64,000 bases of DNA from Shewanella atlantica. Lineage in GTDB: Bacteria; Pseudomonadota; Gammaproteobacteria; Enterobacterales; Shewanellaceae. The translations under genes and the position numbers were made by a program. Location: assembly GCF_003966265.1 (NCBI RefSeq), contig NZ_RXNV01000017.1, positions 1 to 64,000 of the forward strand. The letters are read 5' to 3'. The notes beneath the pieces are model-generated. The model saw nothing but the letters and a program-made list of their open reading frames with translations, was not told the DNA's origin and ran no database searches. This document shows positions 34,642 through 44,120 of this stretch, piece by piece; position 1 is the stretch's first letter; each line of letters starts with the position of its first letter.

Positions 34642-34999
34642 TATGGTATCCAACATCTGAGTAACTGTACGAATGTTCTGTGTGCCTATGACACGAGTCT
34701 GCTTCATTTCTCTAAAAAACCAAGCATCTTGTTTAACTTTTTAAAAACAAAGGCGGAGTATACCGTATTTAACTAATGCTGACAGTTAGTAAGATTGGAA
34801 CTCAGGGTTTCAGAATATCAATGCTTGCTTCACTGTCTCTAAGCAAGAACAGAGTAAGGTAAGGATCGCAATTTGGAGCTCGCTTATACGTAAGGGAAGG
34901 TCAGAAAGAGTTAGGTTGAGAGGCTATCTGCTTGGAAGTCGTGAGAATTTCAACTCCCCCATAGGAATGGGGAAGCTGTAGAGTCGTTGTATTAATACC
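34642..34999. other. Intergenic region upstream of pldA
   Basis: It contains a weak hairpin CCCCAT-AGGA-ATGGGG at 34957-34972, 28 bp past the stop of the EamA gene, which may end that transcript. The rest is promoter sequence for pldA with no recognised operator. Confidence 0.5.
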
Positions 35000-35899
35000 T
35001 CAGGAGGTTTTAACGGCGACGGGGTGAGACTTTCGATTTTTGACCAACTGAACTATCTGGGGCAACAGTGAGGTCAAGATCATGCCAGCCATAAGCAGAT
35101 ATTGATGGGGGCTGAAGGACTCATTGAGTAACACCATACCAGAGACGATGCCTGCAATCGGATTAGCTATGCCCCCGAAGGTAAAGTCGACCACCGTCAT
35201 TCTCTGCAGTAGCCAAACATACATGATGTAACCCAATGCCGTATTGAGCAGGGTTATCCACAACAGACCTGCGCCATTGGCCGAACTAAAGCCTTGTACG
35301 GCTTCGATATATGCACCCGGTGAAAAGAGGGCATGAACAGTGGCCGCAATGGTCAGCAGAATACCTCCTATGATCAGTTGCCAGGTCAAAATACTCCACC
35401 AGTGGATCCGATCGGCCAGAGACTTGGTAATAGAGCTGCCGACGACAATACATAAAATGGCGGCGAGCAAAGCCATTAGCCCAACGGGGCTCAAACTGAT
35501 AGAGCTCGGATCGAACAGCAGCCAGGCCAAAGCGACCAATACCAAGCCAAAGAAAGCTTGTACCCCATTAGGGCGGCGCTTATTGACTACCCAGTGATAG
35601 AGCATGGCGAAGACGGGCACCGAGATCATTCCCACACCCGAGATAGCGGATGGCAGAGTTAATGCCATCACAAAGATTAGGCTGAAAAATGCCGCGATAT
35701 TGATGAGTCCGAGCCGAAAGAGTACTCCCCACTCTGATTGCTTAGGCATGCTCGGCTTAATGGCCAGCAGCAGGAGTCCTGCTGGCAGGGCTCTCAATGC
35801 GCCGAGCAACAGTGGTGGCCAATCGGGGAGGGTATATTGAGTCACCGCATAGGTGGTTCCCCAGAAAAAAGCGGGGATCATGGCGAGTAAAATATTCAT
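35000..35899 (-). CDS. EamA/DMT-family transporter
   Basis: This 299-residue protein has ten transmembrane helices in two EamA repeats (about 1-135 and 140-285). Typical features are the N-terminal AMIPAFFWGTTYAVTQY and the second-repeat NTALGYIMYVWLLQRM with GGIANPIAGIVSGMVLLNE. It belongs to the drug/metabolite exporter superfamily, which includes amino-acid and metabolite exporters. The divergent MarR gene and palindromes between them (35933-35996) suggest that MarR controls its expression. The substrate is unknown. Confidence 0.88.
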   Translation of the reverse strand: MNILLAMIPAFFWGTTYAVTQYTLPDWPPLLLGALRALPAGLLLLAIKPSMPKQSEWGVLFRLGLINIAAFFSLIFVMALTLPSAISGVGMISVPVFAMLYHWVVNKRRPNGVQAFFGLVLVALAWLLFDPSSISLSPVGLMALLAAILCIVVGSSITKSLADRIHWWSILTWQLIIGGILLTIAATVHALFSPGAYIEAVQGFSSANGAGLLWITLLNTALGYIMYVWLLQRMTVVDFTFGGIANPIAGIVSGMVLLNESFSPHQYLLMAGMILTSLLPQIVQLVKNRKSHPVAVKTS

Positions 35900-35932
35900 G
35901 CTAGAGTCTCAAATGCGGAGCAATAATTAAGT

Positions 35933-35996
35933 ATCTTTACGTTAAGATATAATTGTGCGCTCAAGCTTTGACTTTGTAAAGTGCCTTTACGTAAAG
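35933..35996. promoter_or_regulatory. Candidate MarR operators between EamA and MarR genes
   Basis: There are three palindromes: ATCTTTACGTTAAGAT (35933-35948, two mismatches), ACTTTGTAAAGT (35971-35982, near-perfect) and CTTTACGTAAAG (35985-35996, perfect). They share the half-site CTTTA/C. A TATAAT at 36013-36018 could be the -10 of the MarR gene, placing the last palindrome over its -35 region. This fits autoregulation plus control of the divergent exporter. Confidence 0.6.
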
Positions 35997-36069
35997 ATTC
36001 TTTGTGTTAAGTTATAATCGTGACGTTAAAAAACTAAAGCAGTGATTGAAGCTAATAGGTGTTGATTGA

Positions 36070-36579
36070 ATGGATGGAACAGGCGAGATAGACGGAATAG
36101 ACAGAGTCGTCGCTCAATGGGGTAGAGAGAAACCTGAGCTTGATACTCTGCCGATGCAGCTGATAGGCAGGCTGATGCGTATTGGTAAGCATCTTGAAAC
36201 ACAAATTGCGGCATGCCATAAGCGTCACGGCCTGACAATGGGCGAATTCGATGTGCTGGCAACGTTGGGAAGGGCGGGTGGGGATCATTGCTTAACGCCA
36301 TCTGAGCTAATCGCCACCATGATGCTGACTTCCGGGGCCATGACCAATCGTCTGGATCGCCTCGAGAGTAAAGGCTTGACTGTCAGAGTACACAGCCAGG
36401 AGGATAGGCGCAGCGTGTCGGTGGCATTAACCGACCAGGGGCTGGCACTTATCGATGAACTGATAGTCGAGCATGTGAAGATTCAGCAAGGACTTATGCT
36501 ATCACTAGGTGAAGCTGAGAAACCTCTGCTCAACGGACTGCTTAAAACCTGGCTGGCTGAGTTCGAGTCGCAGGAGTAA
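36070..36579 (+). CDS. MarR-family transcriptional regulator
   Basis: This 169-residue protein has a winged helix-turn-helix (about 60-140): MGEFDVLATLGRAGG, TPSELIATMMLTSGAMTNRL and LESKGLTVRVHSQEDRRSVS, the last being the MarR wing with the conserved DRR. Helices at both ends form the dimer interface. MarR proteins often control adjacent exporters and respond to small aromatic ligands. The divergent EamA gene and palindromes at 35933-35996 make autoregulation with exporter control likely. Confidence 0.9.
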   Translation: MDGTGEIDGIDRVVAQWGREKPELDTLPMQLIGRLMRIGKHLETQIAACHKRHGLTMGEFDVLATLGRAGGDHCLTPSELIATMMLTSGAMTNRLDRLESKGLTVRVHSQEDRRSVSVALTDQGLALIDELIVEHVKIQQGLMLSLGEAEKPLLNGLLKTWLAEFESQE

Positions 36580-36799
36580 AGTCTGATCCAGTTGGGTGTG
36601 AAATTGAATTTACTAAACCGCTTTAAAGAGTTGAAGCACTAGCTGAATTGCGTTGGATTATGTGACATAGGTGCAAGTCTGTTCCGGCTATCAGGACAGA
36701 AGCTCTCAGTTTTACACTATTTCATAGTCTGGTGGTCATGCTGCTTAAAATATCTGCAATAATTACATATTGAAGTCAGTTTGTGTGGTTGCCCCTGCT

Positions 36800-37864
36800 A
36801 TGTCAGTTTTTTCTCCTGCAACACCCTTTGCCAGTTATATCTACCGTCATTTTCGGGTTATTCATGCCTTGAAACTGGGATTGGCTCTACTTATTGCAGT
36901 CATTATCAATGCTTTCTGGGCTCAACCTCATTTCGTCTGGAGCATGGTGACCATAGTGATCATCATGATGAGCTTGCCTCAGGTTGGTGGCGCGGTCGAA
37001 AAGTCGATGCAAAGAGCGGTGGGGACATGCATCGGCTCAGCCTATGGCGTTATGCTGGTGGTCAGTTTTCAGAATTACTGGTTACTCATGGGCTTGCTGA
37101 TCCTTGGTGTCAGCTTGACGTGTTTTATCTCTGCCGGGCGATACAGCTATGCCTATTTGGTGGCGGGATTTACCATGATTATCGTGATAGGCGATGCCAA
37201 TCACGATACATCTGAGGCGCTATGGCGTACGGCAAATATTCTGCTCGGCTGTTTCATTGCCGTGCTGGTTTCTCTGTTTGTATTTCCGATAAAGGCCAAG
37301 CAGGACTGGCGCAGCCAGCTGGCTCAGTCGACGAACATATTAGCGGCTATATTGGATAAGCATTTTACGGCTTCGATGACAGAGCCATTCGATGCCAGGC
37401 CGGAGCTCGAGTCTGCAATGAAGGCGGTATTGACCCAGAAGAAACTCTTCTTCTCTCTGGAGTGGGAGAGTAAGACATTAAGGCAATATAAGTCAGTATT
37501 GACTCACCTGGTGAATAAGCAAGTCAGGGTGATCACTCTGATGGAGTTGCTGCTTCAGACTCGCTGGACCGATGAAGATAGTGCCTCCTATGCAAAGGTT
37601 AACCAGATTGCATCGATACTGCAGAGCAGCTTGTTAGAACTCTCAGAGTTTCTCTCCGGTCGACAAGCAGATTTCCCGGCACTGCCCGACAAGATGGCGA
37701 TAGAACTTCATCAAGAGTTATTGGCATCACTGGACAGGGATGAGCAACAGGAATTTGCACTTACGGGATATAGCTGGCTTATCTATCAGTTAGCTAAAAC
37801 CATTGAGTCTATCTATGCCGAAGTTGACGTTATCAGTCAGGCATATGAAAGGAAGAGGCGCTAA
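36800..37864 (+). CDS. FUSC-family (aromatic acid exporter-like) membrane protein
   Basis: This is about 354 residues from the ATG at 36800; the longer frame needs a TTG. Neither start has a good ribosome-binding site, so the N terminus is uncertain. The N-terminal half has six transmembrane helices with the FUSC pattern (LKLGLALLIAVIINAFW, VWSMVTIVIIMMSLPQVGGA, EKSMQRAVGTCIGSAYGV). The C-terminal half is a helical cytoplasmic domain. The group includes YccS and AaeB-type efflux proteins. It lies about 220 bp after the MarR gene on the same strand but has its own spacing. Confidence 0.82.
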   Translation: MSVFSPATPFASYIYRHFRVIHALKLGLALLIAVIINAFWAQPHFVWSMVTIVIIMMSLPQVGGAVEKSMQRAVGTCIGSAYGVMLVVSFQNYWLLMGLLILGVSLTCFISAGRYSYAYLVAGFTMIIVIGDANHDTSEALWRTANILLGCFIAVLVSLFVFPIKAKQDWRSQLAQSTNILAAILDKHFTASMTEPFDARPELESAMKAVLTQKKLFFSLEWESKTLRQYKSVLTHLVNKQVRVITLMELLLQTRWTDEDSASYAKVNQIASILQSSLLELSEFLSGRQADFPALPDKMAIELHQELLASLDRDEQQEFALTGYSWLIYQLAKTIESIYAEVDVISQAYERKRR

Positions 37865-38232
37865 CTCACTTCTCTGGAGTGTTCTTGGTTGCCTGCCGCT
37901 GCGTTGAAAGACTTTAAAAGAGGTTACTCCCTCATCCATCGGCCTTAAATTTTTTGCCAAAAAAGCTCCGGGTAGATCACTTTCTTATAATAGGTATTAG
38001 CCTACCGGCACATTTTCTACTGCTGGTTTTTTCTGCATCATTTTTTGTTATTTTGCTATGCCTCCGTGTAGCTGAGCTAAACTTTATCCGAGAGTTTCGA
38101 GAGCGTAAGCGATCGAATTCTTGTGGTGAATTTAAATTGTTTTAACTCAGGACGATGTTTAACTAGAAGTTGAATTTAGAAGTTGAATTGTAGATTTTGA
38201 ATTGATAGTTGAACTAACAGAAGGAGGTTGTT
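37865..38232. other. Intergenic region ahead of hsp20 with 13-bp tandem repeat
   Basis: It contains the tandem repeat at 38164-38216. A 63-codon TTG-started frame at 37954-38145 is hydrophobic but has no ribosome-binding site and is not accepted. A heat-shock sigma-32 promoter is expected, but no convincing match was found. Confidence 0.5.
38164..38216. repeat. 13-14 bp tandem repeat (TAGAAGTTGAATT), about four units
   Basis: The units are TAGAAGTTGAATT (38164-38176, first base diverged from register; 38177-38189), GTAGATTTTGAATT (38190-38203) and GATAGTTGAACT (38204 onward). The array ends directly before the strong AGAAGGAGG ribosome-binding site of hsp20, so it lies in the 5' untranslated region or promoter. 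Confidence 0.65.
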
Positions 38233-38694
38233 ATGAAATCATTTTTCCCATCTATTTTTCACCGGGACGATCCCAGATCGGCTATGGATAATATCTTCAA
38301 TGATTTTTCCAGAGAGTGGTTATCGAGTTGGCCTAATTCGAGGCTGGACAAGCACCATGTTATTCCAGCCATTGATGTTAAAGAGTACGGCGAATACTTT
38401 GAAATAAAGGCTGAATTGCCGGATATGAATGAGAAAGATATTGAAGTCGATATCCAGGGTACCTATTTGAGTATCCGTGGCGAGAAGAAATATGAGCAGG
38501 AGAGTGATGAGAAAGGCTATCACCTGAGAGAGCGCTCATTTGGTACATTCCACCGACAGATCCCGTTGGGTTTCAATGTAGAAGTCGACCTGGTCACAGC
38601 CAAATACGCGAAAGGTGTGTTATCCATTCATGTGCCTAAGCCTGTTGAGATGCAGCATGATGTTAAAAAGGTAAAGGTGAACTTTGAAGAATAG
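38233..38694 (+). CDS. Hsp20-family small heat-shock protein
   Basis: This 153-residue protein has an alpha-crystallin domain (about 45-140). PAIDVKEYGEYFEIKAELPD, the hallmark DIEVDIQGTYLSIRGEKK, FGTFHRQIPLGFNV and A-x-x-x-x-GVL at AKYAKGVLSIHVPK are all present. A short aromatic N-terminal arm and a C-terminal tail complete the fold. It holds unfolding proteins as an ATP-independent oligomeric chaperone in the cytoplasm. AGAAGGAGG gives a very strong start. A strong intrinsic terminator lies at 38797. Confidence 0.94.
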   Translation: MKSFFPSIFHRDDPRSAMDNIFNDFSREWLSSWPNSRLDKHHVIPAIDVKEYGEYFEIKAELPDMNEKDIEVDIQGTYLSIRGEKKYEQESDEKGYHLRERSFGTFHRQIPLGFNVEVDLVTAKYAKGVLSIHVPKPVEMQHDVKKVKVNFEE

Positions 38695-39039
38695 AGCTGA
38701 TTATTCATCGATGGGTCTGGCCTTATTTTAGGTTAGTGATACCACTTGGTATTAAGCCCGGCTCGATGGAAGGCTGTGAAATGAAGAGTTAGATATGGCG
38801 CCTGTGTGGCGCCTTTTTTGTATAATTTGCCTACAAAGAGGTATGTAAAATCAGCCGGATAGGTTATTTTTAATGTTCAGTTCACAGAATTTATATTCCC
38901 GTAGCTTATCAATTGTTATGGGGATAGTTCACCGATAAACTAAGGCCAAATTATAAAGTGACATTTAAAATGCTTGTTTTGTCCGTGCAGTGTCCTTTAT
39001 CACCCATTTACATACGATTGAGAGCAGGAGTCTGCCAGC
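38695..39039. other. Intergenic region between hsp20 and nnrS
   Basis: It holds the hsp20 terminator at 38797-38819. Bases 38820-39039 should contain the nnrS promoter. Nitrogen-oxide or oxygen control is expected, but no full FNR, NsrR or NarL box was identified. Confidence 0.5.
38797..38819 (+). terminator. Strong intrinsic terminator after hsp20
   Basis: GGCGCC-TGTGT-GGCGCC is a perfect 6-bp GC stem followed by six T residues. Confidence 0.9.
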
Positions 39040-40251
39040 ATGTTAAATATCGATGATCCCGCAGCGACAGAGAAGACGCCTGCAATATGGCGGTTAGGTT
39101 TTCGCCCCTTCTTTCTCGGTGGCGCCTCCATTGCTATGCTCTATATTCCCTTATGGCTGGTGACCTGGTTTCTGCCGCAATATAGCCTGTTTCAGAGTGA
39201 ATTTTGGGTTAAAGTCGTGCCGTTATGGTGGCATCCCCATGAGATGCTGTTCGGCTTCGCGCTTGCTATCGTATGCGGCTTCCTGCTGACCTCGGTACAG
39301 ACCTGGACCAATCAGCCCGGCATGAAGGGCTGGCCGCTGGCCGTCACCTTCGGTTGTTGGTTGTCCGCCCGCTTGTTATTGCTTTCACCTTTTGAGATCC
39401 CCTTGTGGCTGCCGGCGTTGTTTGATTCTCTGTTCCTGGGTTTCACCGCTATTAAGCTGTGGCGCTGCATCTATAAAGTTAAGCAGTGGCACAATATCGG
39501 CTTTCCTATCATGCTGGCTATTGCACTAGGAATTAACCTTCTCAGCTATTACGCACTCAGTGAGCGAAATTTTACCCTGAGCAATCATATCTGGCAGGCC
39601 ATGCTATGGTGGTTGGGACTACTAATTACCATAGTTGGCGGACGTGTGATCCCCTTCTTTACCGCGATTAAGATAAAGCAGACTAAACCTACGCCTATCA
39701 CACTTATCGAGCGCTCAGTCATTGTAGTGATGGCGCTGCTGGTGGTTCAGGCGATCACCAAGTTGATGCCTTCGGCACTTGAGCAGGCACTGTTAATTAC
39801 CGCCGGGTCACTTCACCTCGTTCGTTGGTTACGCTGGTTTCCCCATAAGACTCTGAAAGAGCCGATGTTGTGGTCTCTGCACTCGGCCTATATCTGTTTG
39901 CCGATCACCTTGTTTGCGTTGGCCTGGAATGTAAACGACCTCAATGCCTACCGTCATCTGTTGCATCTGTTTGCCATAGGCACGCTGGCCGGGATCTGCT
40001 TATCTATGATCTCTCGCGTGTCACTCGGGCATACCAGCCGTAATATCTATGAGGGGCCTAAGATGGCGATAGCCTTTATCTGTCTGCCAATCGCGGCAAT
40101 GTTCAGGGCTGTGGTACCACTGTTTTTTCCTGAACAGTCTCAGCTGTGGTTATGGTTAGCCGGGTCTTTCTGGTCGGTGGCTTTCGGAATGTTTGTCTGG
40201 AATTACGCGGCTATTCTGTGTCGCCCCAGAGTCGATGGGCGTCCGGGCTGA
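39040..40251 (+). CDS. nnrS: NnrS-family haem-copper membrane protein
   Basis: This 403-residue protein has about twelve transmembrane helices. NnrS landmarks are RLGFRPFFLGGASIAMLYI, PLWWHPHEMLFGFALAIVCG (with the HxHE-type motif), VQTWTNQPG, GGRVIPFFTAI, LHLFAIGTLAGICLSMISRV and a terminal SLGHTSR. The family protects cells against nitrosative stress under anaerobiosis and is often co-regulated with nitrite and nitric oxide enzymes. AGGAG lies 10 nt before the ATG. nrfA follows 91 bp downstream on the same strand, consistent with a nitrite-reduction unit. Confidence 0.9.
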   Translation: MLNIDDPAATEKTPAIWRLGFRPFFLGGASIAMLYIPLWLVTWFLPQYSLFQSEFWVKVVPLWWHPHEMLFGFALAIVCGFLLTSVQTWTNQPGMKGWPLAVTFGCWLSARLLLLSPFEIPLWLPALFDSLFLGFTAIKLWRCIYKVKQWHNIGFPIMLAIALGINLLSYYALSERNFTLSNHIWQAMLWWLGLLITIVGGRVIPFFTAIKIKQTKPTPITLIERSVIVVMALLVVQAITKLMPSALEQALLITAGSLHLVRWLRWFPHKTLKEPMLWSLHSAYICLPITLFALAWNVNDLNAYRHLLHLFAIGTLAGICLSMISRVSLGHTSRNIYEGPKMAIAFICLPIAAMFRAVVPLFFPEQSQLWLWLAGSFWSVAFGMFVWNYAAILCRPRVDGRPG

Positions 40252-40342
40252 TGCTTATTAACTGGCTTTATTACAGTCGATAATGGCTGACTTTCGATGA
40301 AAGATGTTTTATCTGTTTTACCTATTAAATGTTGGATTTAAG

Positions 40343-41749
40343 ATGATCTCTATACAAAAAAATAAAATGAAGGCGCTGGCGTTTCTGAGTCTATGCTTCT
40401 CAGTTTTTGCTGTTAGTCTGCCAGTATCTGCAGGAGCGCAAGGGAAGAGTGTCGATGCTAAGCTCGATAACGCCATGCAGGAGAAGTTTCCCAACCAGTA
40501 TAAGAGTTGGCTGGCCACATCTGAGCAGACCGAGCGACAAGATATGCTGGCGAGTTATCCCGCTGCCATTATTTTGTGGGCAGGTTCCTCTTTTGCAAAA
40601 GAGTATCATAGCCCCCGAGGCCATCACTTTGCCGTCGCCGATGTTACTCATACTTTGCGTACCGGAGTGGCGGTGGCTGAGGGGGAGAAAGGCCTGTCAG
40701 CCAGCTGTTGGACCTGTAAATCACCGGATGTTCCCCGCTTAATCGGTGAGCTCGGTGTCGAAGGCTTCTCGGCGAAAAACTTTACCGATTTAGGTACCGA
40801 AATTCAGAGTGTGGTCTACTGCACCGATTGTCATGTGAAAGGCTCTGCCAAGCTGGCATTGCCACGTCCACATGCACAAGACGCCATGACTAAGGCTCAT
40901 ATACCGTTCGATAAGCAGGATATCAATATGCAGGGGGCACAGGTTTGTGGTCAATGTCATGTGAGCTACTATTTTCAGCCTGAACGCAGTAACAAGGTCA
41001 ATATTCCCTGGATCTTTGGCAACAATGCAGATGATATCGAGAAGTATTATGACACCAGACGTTTCTATGAGTGGATCCATCCTATCTCTAAGACGCCTAT
41101 CCTCAAGGCACGTCACCCTGAGTTTGAACATTGGAGCCGAAGTGAGCATGCCAAGCAGGGCGTAACTTGCATTACCTGTCATATGCCCGCTACCAGTGAT
41201 GATAAGGGGAATCAATTTACCAGCCATAAAGTCAGTAAGGCGTTAGAGCATTACTCTCAAGCTTGTCAGGGGTGCCACGGAGATAAGGCGGCATTACTGC
41301 AGACGCTGGAAACGGGTAAACATGAGATAGAAGCTAAGGCCAGAGAGGTGGAAGGACTATTGGTTAAGGCTCATTATGAGGCGCAGGCGGCCTGGGATGC
41401 AGGTGCGACCTGGCCTATCATCAATGACGCCCTTATGGCTATTCGCCATTCACAATGGCGTTGGGATTTTGCCATGGCATCCCACGGATTATATGCCCAC
41501 AACCCAAGTGAGGGGCGTGAGCTGTTAGACACCGCAATCGAGCAAGCCAAATATGCACGCACAGCGCTGGCGGAGATCTTAAAAATGCTTGAGGTGAAAG
41601 AGGTTAATTACCCGGATATCAGTACCAAGGAGAGTGCTCATAAGGCGGTTGGGATATCACTCGATACCTTAACTCAGCAGAAAAAGGCGTTTCTCAAGGA
41701 GGAGGTGGATAAGCACTGGTCAGAAGTGAGTCGCCACGGTTATGAGTAA
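40343..41749 (+). CDS. nrfA: Ammonia-forming cytochrome c nitrite reductase (NrfA)
   Basis: About 468 residues from the ATG at 40343 (signal peptide ending near VSA-GAQ); the longest frame adds residues without a better site. All five haem sites are visible in order: the catalytic CWTCK with lysine ligand, then CTDCH, CGQCH, CITCH and CQGCH. The calcium-site and active-site regions YEWIHP and HPEFEHWSRSEH are present, with QWRWDFAMASHG near the end. It reduces nitrite to ammonium with six electrons in the periplasm. No nrfBCD genes follow, as in other Shewanella, where CymA supplies electrons. nnrS precedes it. Confidence 0.96.
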   Translation: MISIQKNKMKALAFLSLCFSVFAVSLPVSAGAQGKSVDAKLDNAMQEKFPNQYKSWLATSEQTERQDMLASYPAAIILWAGSSFAKEYHSPRGHHFAVADVTHTLRTGVAVAEGEKGLSASCWTCKSPDVPRLIGELGVEGFSAKNFTDLGTEIQSVVYCTDCHVKGSAKLALPRPHAQDAMTKAHIPFDKQDINMQGAQVCGQCHVSYYFQPERSNKVNIPWIFGNNADDIEKYYDTRRFYEWIHPISKTPILKARHPEFEHWSRSEHAKQGVTCITCHMPATSDDKGNQFTSHKVSKALEHYSQACQGCHGDKAALLQTLETGKHEIEAKAREVEGLLVKAHYEAQAAWDAGATWPIINDALMAIRHSQWRWDFAMASHGLYAHNPSEGRELLDTAIEQAKYARTALAEILKMLEVKEVNYPDISTKESAHKAVGISLDTLTQQKKAFLKEEVDKHWSEVSRHGYE

Positions 41750-41836
41750 GGGGTAAGCCAGAGTTATTGTAAGCCTGAGTTACTGGCAAATAGTTATTAA
41801 AACCAGTAGTCAGTAATAAGCAACCGATAACCATTG

Positions 41837-41871
41837 GCCGGAGTGAAGCGGTGTCCCGTTTTTGCTCCGGC
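41837..41871 (+). terminator. Imperfect hairpin after nrfA
   Basis: GCCGGAG / CTCCGGC (7 bp) enclose a 21-nt loop, followed by TAATTGCTTTT. It lies about 90 bp past the nrfA stop. Confidence 0.5.
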
Positions 41872-41955
41872 TAATTGCTTTTAAGAACGACTATCCACGG
41901 ATAAATTAATCAGTAATACCCGTTAACGATGTCTATCGGGGAGTGATCCCAGAAA

Positions 41956-41976
41956 GCGCTTCCGAATCGAAAGCGC
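41956..41976 (-). terminator. Hairpin after the MFS gene
   Basis: On the minus strand GCGCTT / AAGCGC pair around a short loop and are followed by TCTGGG. It lies 36 bp past the stop of the minus-strand MFS gene. Confidence 0.5.
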
Positions 41977-42011
41977 CCTCGTTTATCTTATAGCTCCTGC
42001 CACCAGTCCTG

Positions 42012-43181
42012 TCACTGCGAGAGTGGCCACTGCTCGCTGTGGGTTTTCTGCATGCTTTTTATCAACATGTAGATGCAGGTTGTGATGAGACAGCCTCCCA
42101 GATAGAAGATGATGCCATCGGGGGAATCAGACAGATTCGCCGCGAACAATGGCCCCAATACTGAACCCACACTATAGCTGAGTAACATAATTTCGGTTGC
42201 TGAGACTATTTTTGCCACCGGTAGCGCATCACAGGCCAATGTGATTGCAATCGGATATAGAGCAAAACTACAGGCACCGAGGATGAGGTAGCTGGTAGCA
42301 ATAACCACAAAACTTTGCGCCTCTAACACGCCAATTACACCTAATGTACCGAACAGACAGAACAGTGCCATTAACAGGCTTTTGCTTACCCGTGTAGAGA
42401 GATGGCTGACAAGAGGCTGGACTAACATTCCGCCTAAAATGATAACCGCCATCAGCATACCCGTCTGGCCTGCACTCTGAACCTGATTGCTGATATACAC
42501 AGGCATTAGGCCATATATCGGGCCCAACAATAAACCAGATACTAAACACCCCAAGATGGCCGGGCGGCTCATTCCCTTCAGTTCACAAAGCTTCATCTTT
42601 TGGTGCTGCTCGCAGCTTGGCTGACCACGCTTTATCAGTAACGGCGGCAATATCGCCAGCATCAATAGCCCGATAACGGTTAAGTATGGGGTGATACCAC
42701 CGATACCTACAGGAGCTATAGCCAGCTGTCCTAAGGCGCTGCCGCCGTAGAGTGAAGTCATATATAAGCCCAGACGTTTAGCTCTCTGCTTGCTGCTATC
42801 GGCCATCAATAACCAGGATTCGATCACTACAAATACTCCGGCAACGGCAAAGCCTGCTATGAATCTTGCCATTAACCATACCCTCGCATCGGGCATTACC
42901 AACATAGCGATAATCGTCAGGCTCAGCGTGCTAAGAAAGATGACCAGTGCGATTCTGTGTCCGGTTCTCGATACCAGATTCTGGATGCTGGTTGCACCTG
43001 TCAGTATGCCCAGATAAAAAATACTGGCCAGCCAGGGCACCAGAGACTCACTGAGTCCGAATGACGGTAATGAAAGTGGGATCAGACTCATTAAAAAACC
43101 AGAAGCAACAGCAAAAAATGATAGTCCAGATACTGGAACTAAAATGCTGTTTATTGACTGTTCGATGCTTATTTTTCTCAC
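42012..43181 (-). CDS. Major facilitator superfamily transporter (YcaD/UPF0226-like)
   Basis: This 389-residue protein has twelve transmembrane helices. LPSFGLSESLVPWLASIFYL leads into GILTGATSIQNLVSRTGHR (the loop 2-3 motif). ARFIAGFAVAGVFVVIESWL is the conserved helix of YcaD-like proteins, with NRTGxRVALV-type sequence replaced by TGHRIALVI. The substrate is unknown. The start is GTG at 43181 with AAAGGAG 6 nt upstream. It is convergent with nrfA. A very long gene-free region lies upstream. Confidence 0.87.
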   Translation of the reverse strand: MRKISIEQSINSILVPVSGLSFFAVASGFLMSLIPLSLPSFGLSESLVPWLASIFYLGILTGATSIQNLVSRTGHRIALVIFLSTLSLTIIAMLVMPDARVWLMARFIAGFAVAGVFVVIESWLLMADSSKQRAKRLGLYMTSLYGGSALGQLAIAPVGIGGITPYLTVIGLLMLAILPPLLIKRGQPSCEQHQKMKLCELKGMSRPAILGCLVSGLLLGPIYGLMPVYISNQVQSAGQTGMLMAVIILGGMLVQPLVSHLSTRVSKSLLMALFCLFGTLGVIGVLEAQSFVVIATSYLILGACSFALYPIAITLACDALPVAKIVSATEIMLLSYSVGSVLGPLFAANLSDSPDGIIFYLGGCLITTCIYMLIKSMQKTHSEQWPLSQ

Positions 43182-43836
43182 TTTAACTCCTTTAAGGTTG
43201 CTATTTAGCTGGCTTTTGATTGATTTGGTGTTGGAGTCTGATTTTTCGGTGTCAGCCCAATTTTTCGCGAATTTAAATCTCTTTTGTTTGGAAGTAAAGA
43301 AGAATTGGTATCTGGCAGGTTAATTATTGTTTAACTTAGGCCTTTGGTCTTTAAGTGTGTGTTTAGTAGGGTTTTTGTTGTTTGTGCGTGTGTCGAGCAC
43401 CCCAATATTAAATATGGTGAGCTTGGAGGTGTTCCGTTTTCACATGAGAACGCTTGCATTTCCCCTCTTGTAATTGAATGTATTTTATTTAGGTGTTATC
43501 TGCTGTTTTTGCTCTTTGATTTGCTTGTAAACGGCGGCTTCGTTGGTGATATGATTCGAGGTTTGCGAAAGCGTTGGTTTTGCTTGGGTTTGTAATGGAG
43601 GTTTGTTATGGCACTTTGATATATTTCGACTTCGCCGAATGGGTAAGGAGAGAGGCAGGATTTAATCTAAGCTCGTTAATTAAGGTGTTAAATCGAGGAG
43701 ATGCAGTTTTTAGCGACAGTTAGCGGTATGGAGGTGTTGTCTGAGAGCTGAGCTATACGTTATCGCCGAAGAGGGTGACGTGGATATTATAGGACTCACC
43801 AGCTCATTGAGTCTGATGTCTCTTTGGTATTCTTAT

Positions 43837-43881
43837 TTTTAAATACTGGTACTTTTAAATGCAGGTACTTTTAAATGCTGG
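43837..43881. repeat. 16-bp tandem repeat (TTTTAAATGCAGGTAC), 2.8 units
   Basis: The units are at 43837-43852 (TTTTAAATACTGGTAC), 43853-43868 (TTTTAAATGCAGGTAC) and 43869-43881 (TTTTAAATGCTGG). Confidence 0.75.
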
Positions 43882-44120
43882 AACGGCAAACGAATGGACC
43901 AAGCTTAGCCCTGTTTGCAGTTATAACATAGGGTGTTTAAGGCAATGGAGAGATGAGTATAAAGTAAGGTACGTCAAAATTGCGTCAAAACTGGAGGTGA
44001 TAAATTTTAATTTTGTGTTTTTGTTGTGTAGTTAGAAGATCCCCGTTAAGAGCGTTTATCGGTTAACGCAATTTAAGTAAGGTTATGGTTACGAGTTTTA
44101 CAAATTGTAACTTTTGCTTG

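Noticed and set aside
37954..38145. Hydrophobic 63-codon ORF upstream of hsp20
   Set aside because: TTG start, no ribosome-binding site; treated as chance.
40790..41227. 145-codon minus-strand ORF inside nrfA
   Set aside because: Antisense shadow of nrfA with no domain or start signal.
43344..43595. 83-codon plus-strand ORF in the 1.1-kb gap
   Set aside because: Cys/Phe-rich composition, no ribosome-binding site and no recognisable domain; it lies in a T-rich region where open frames are expected by chance.
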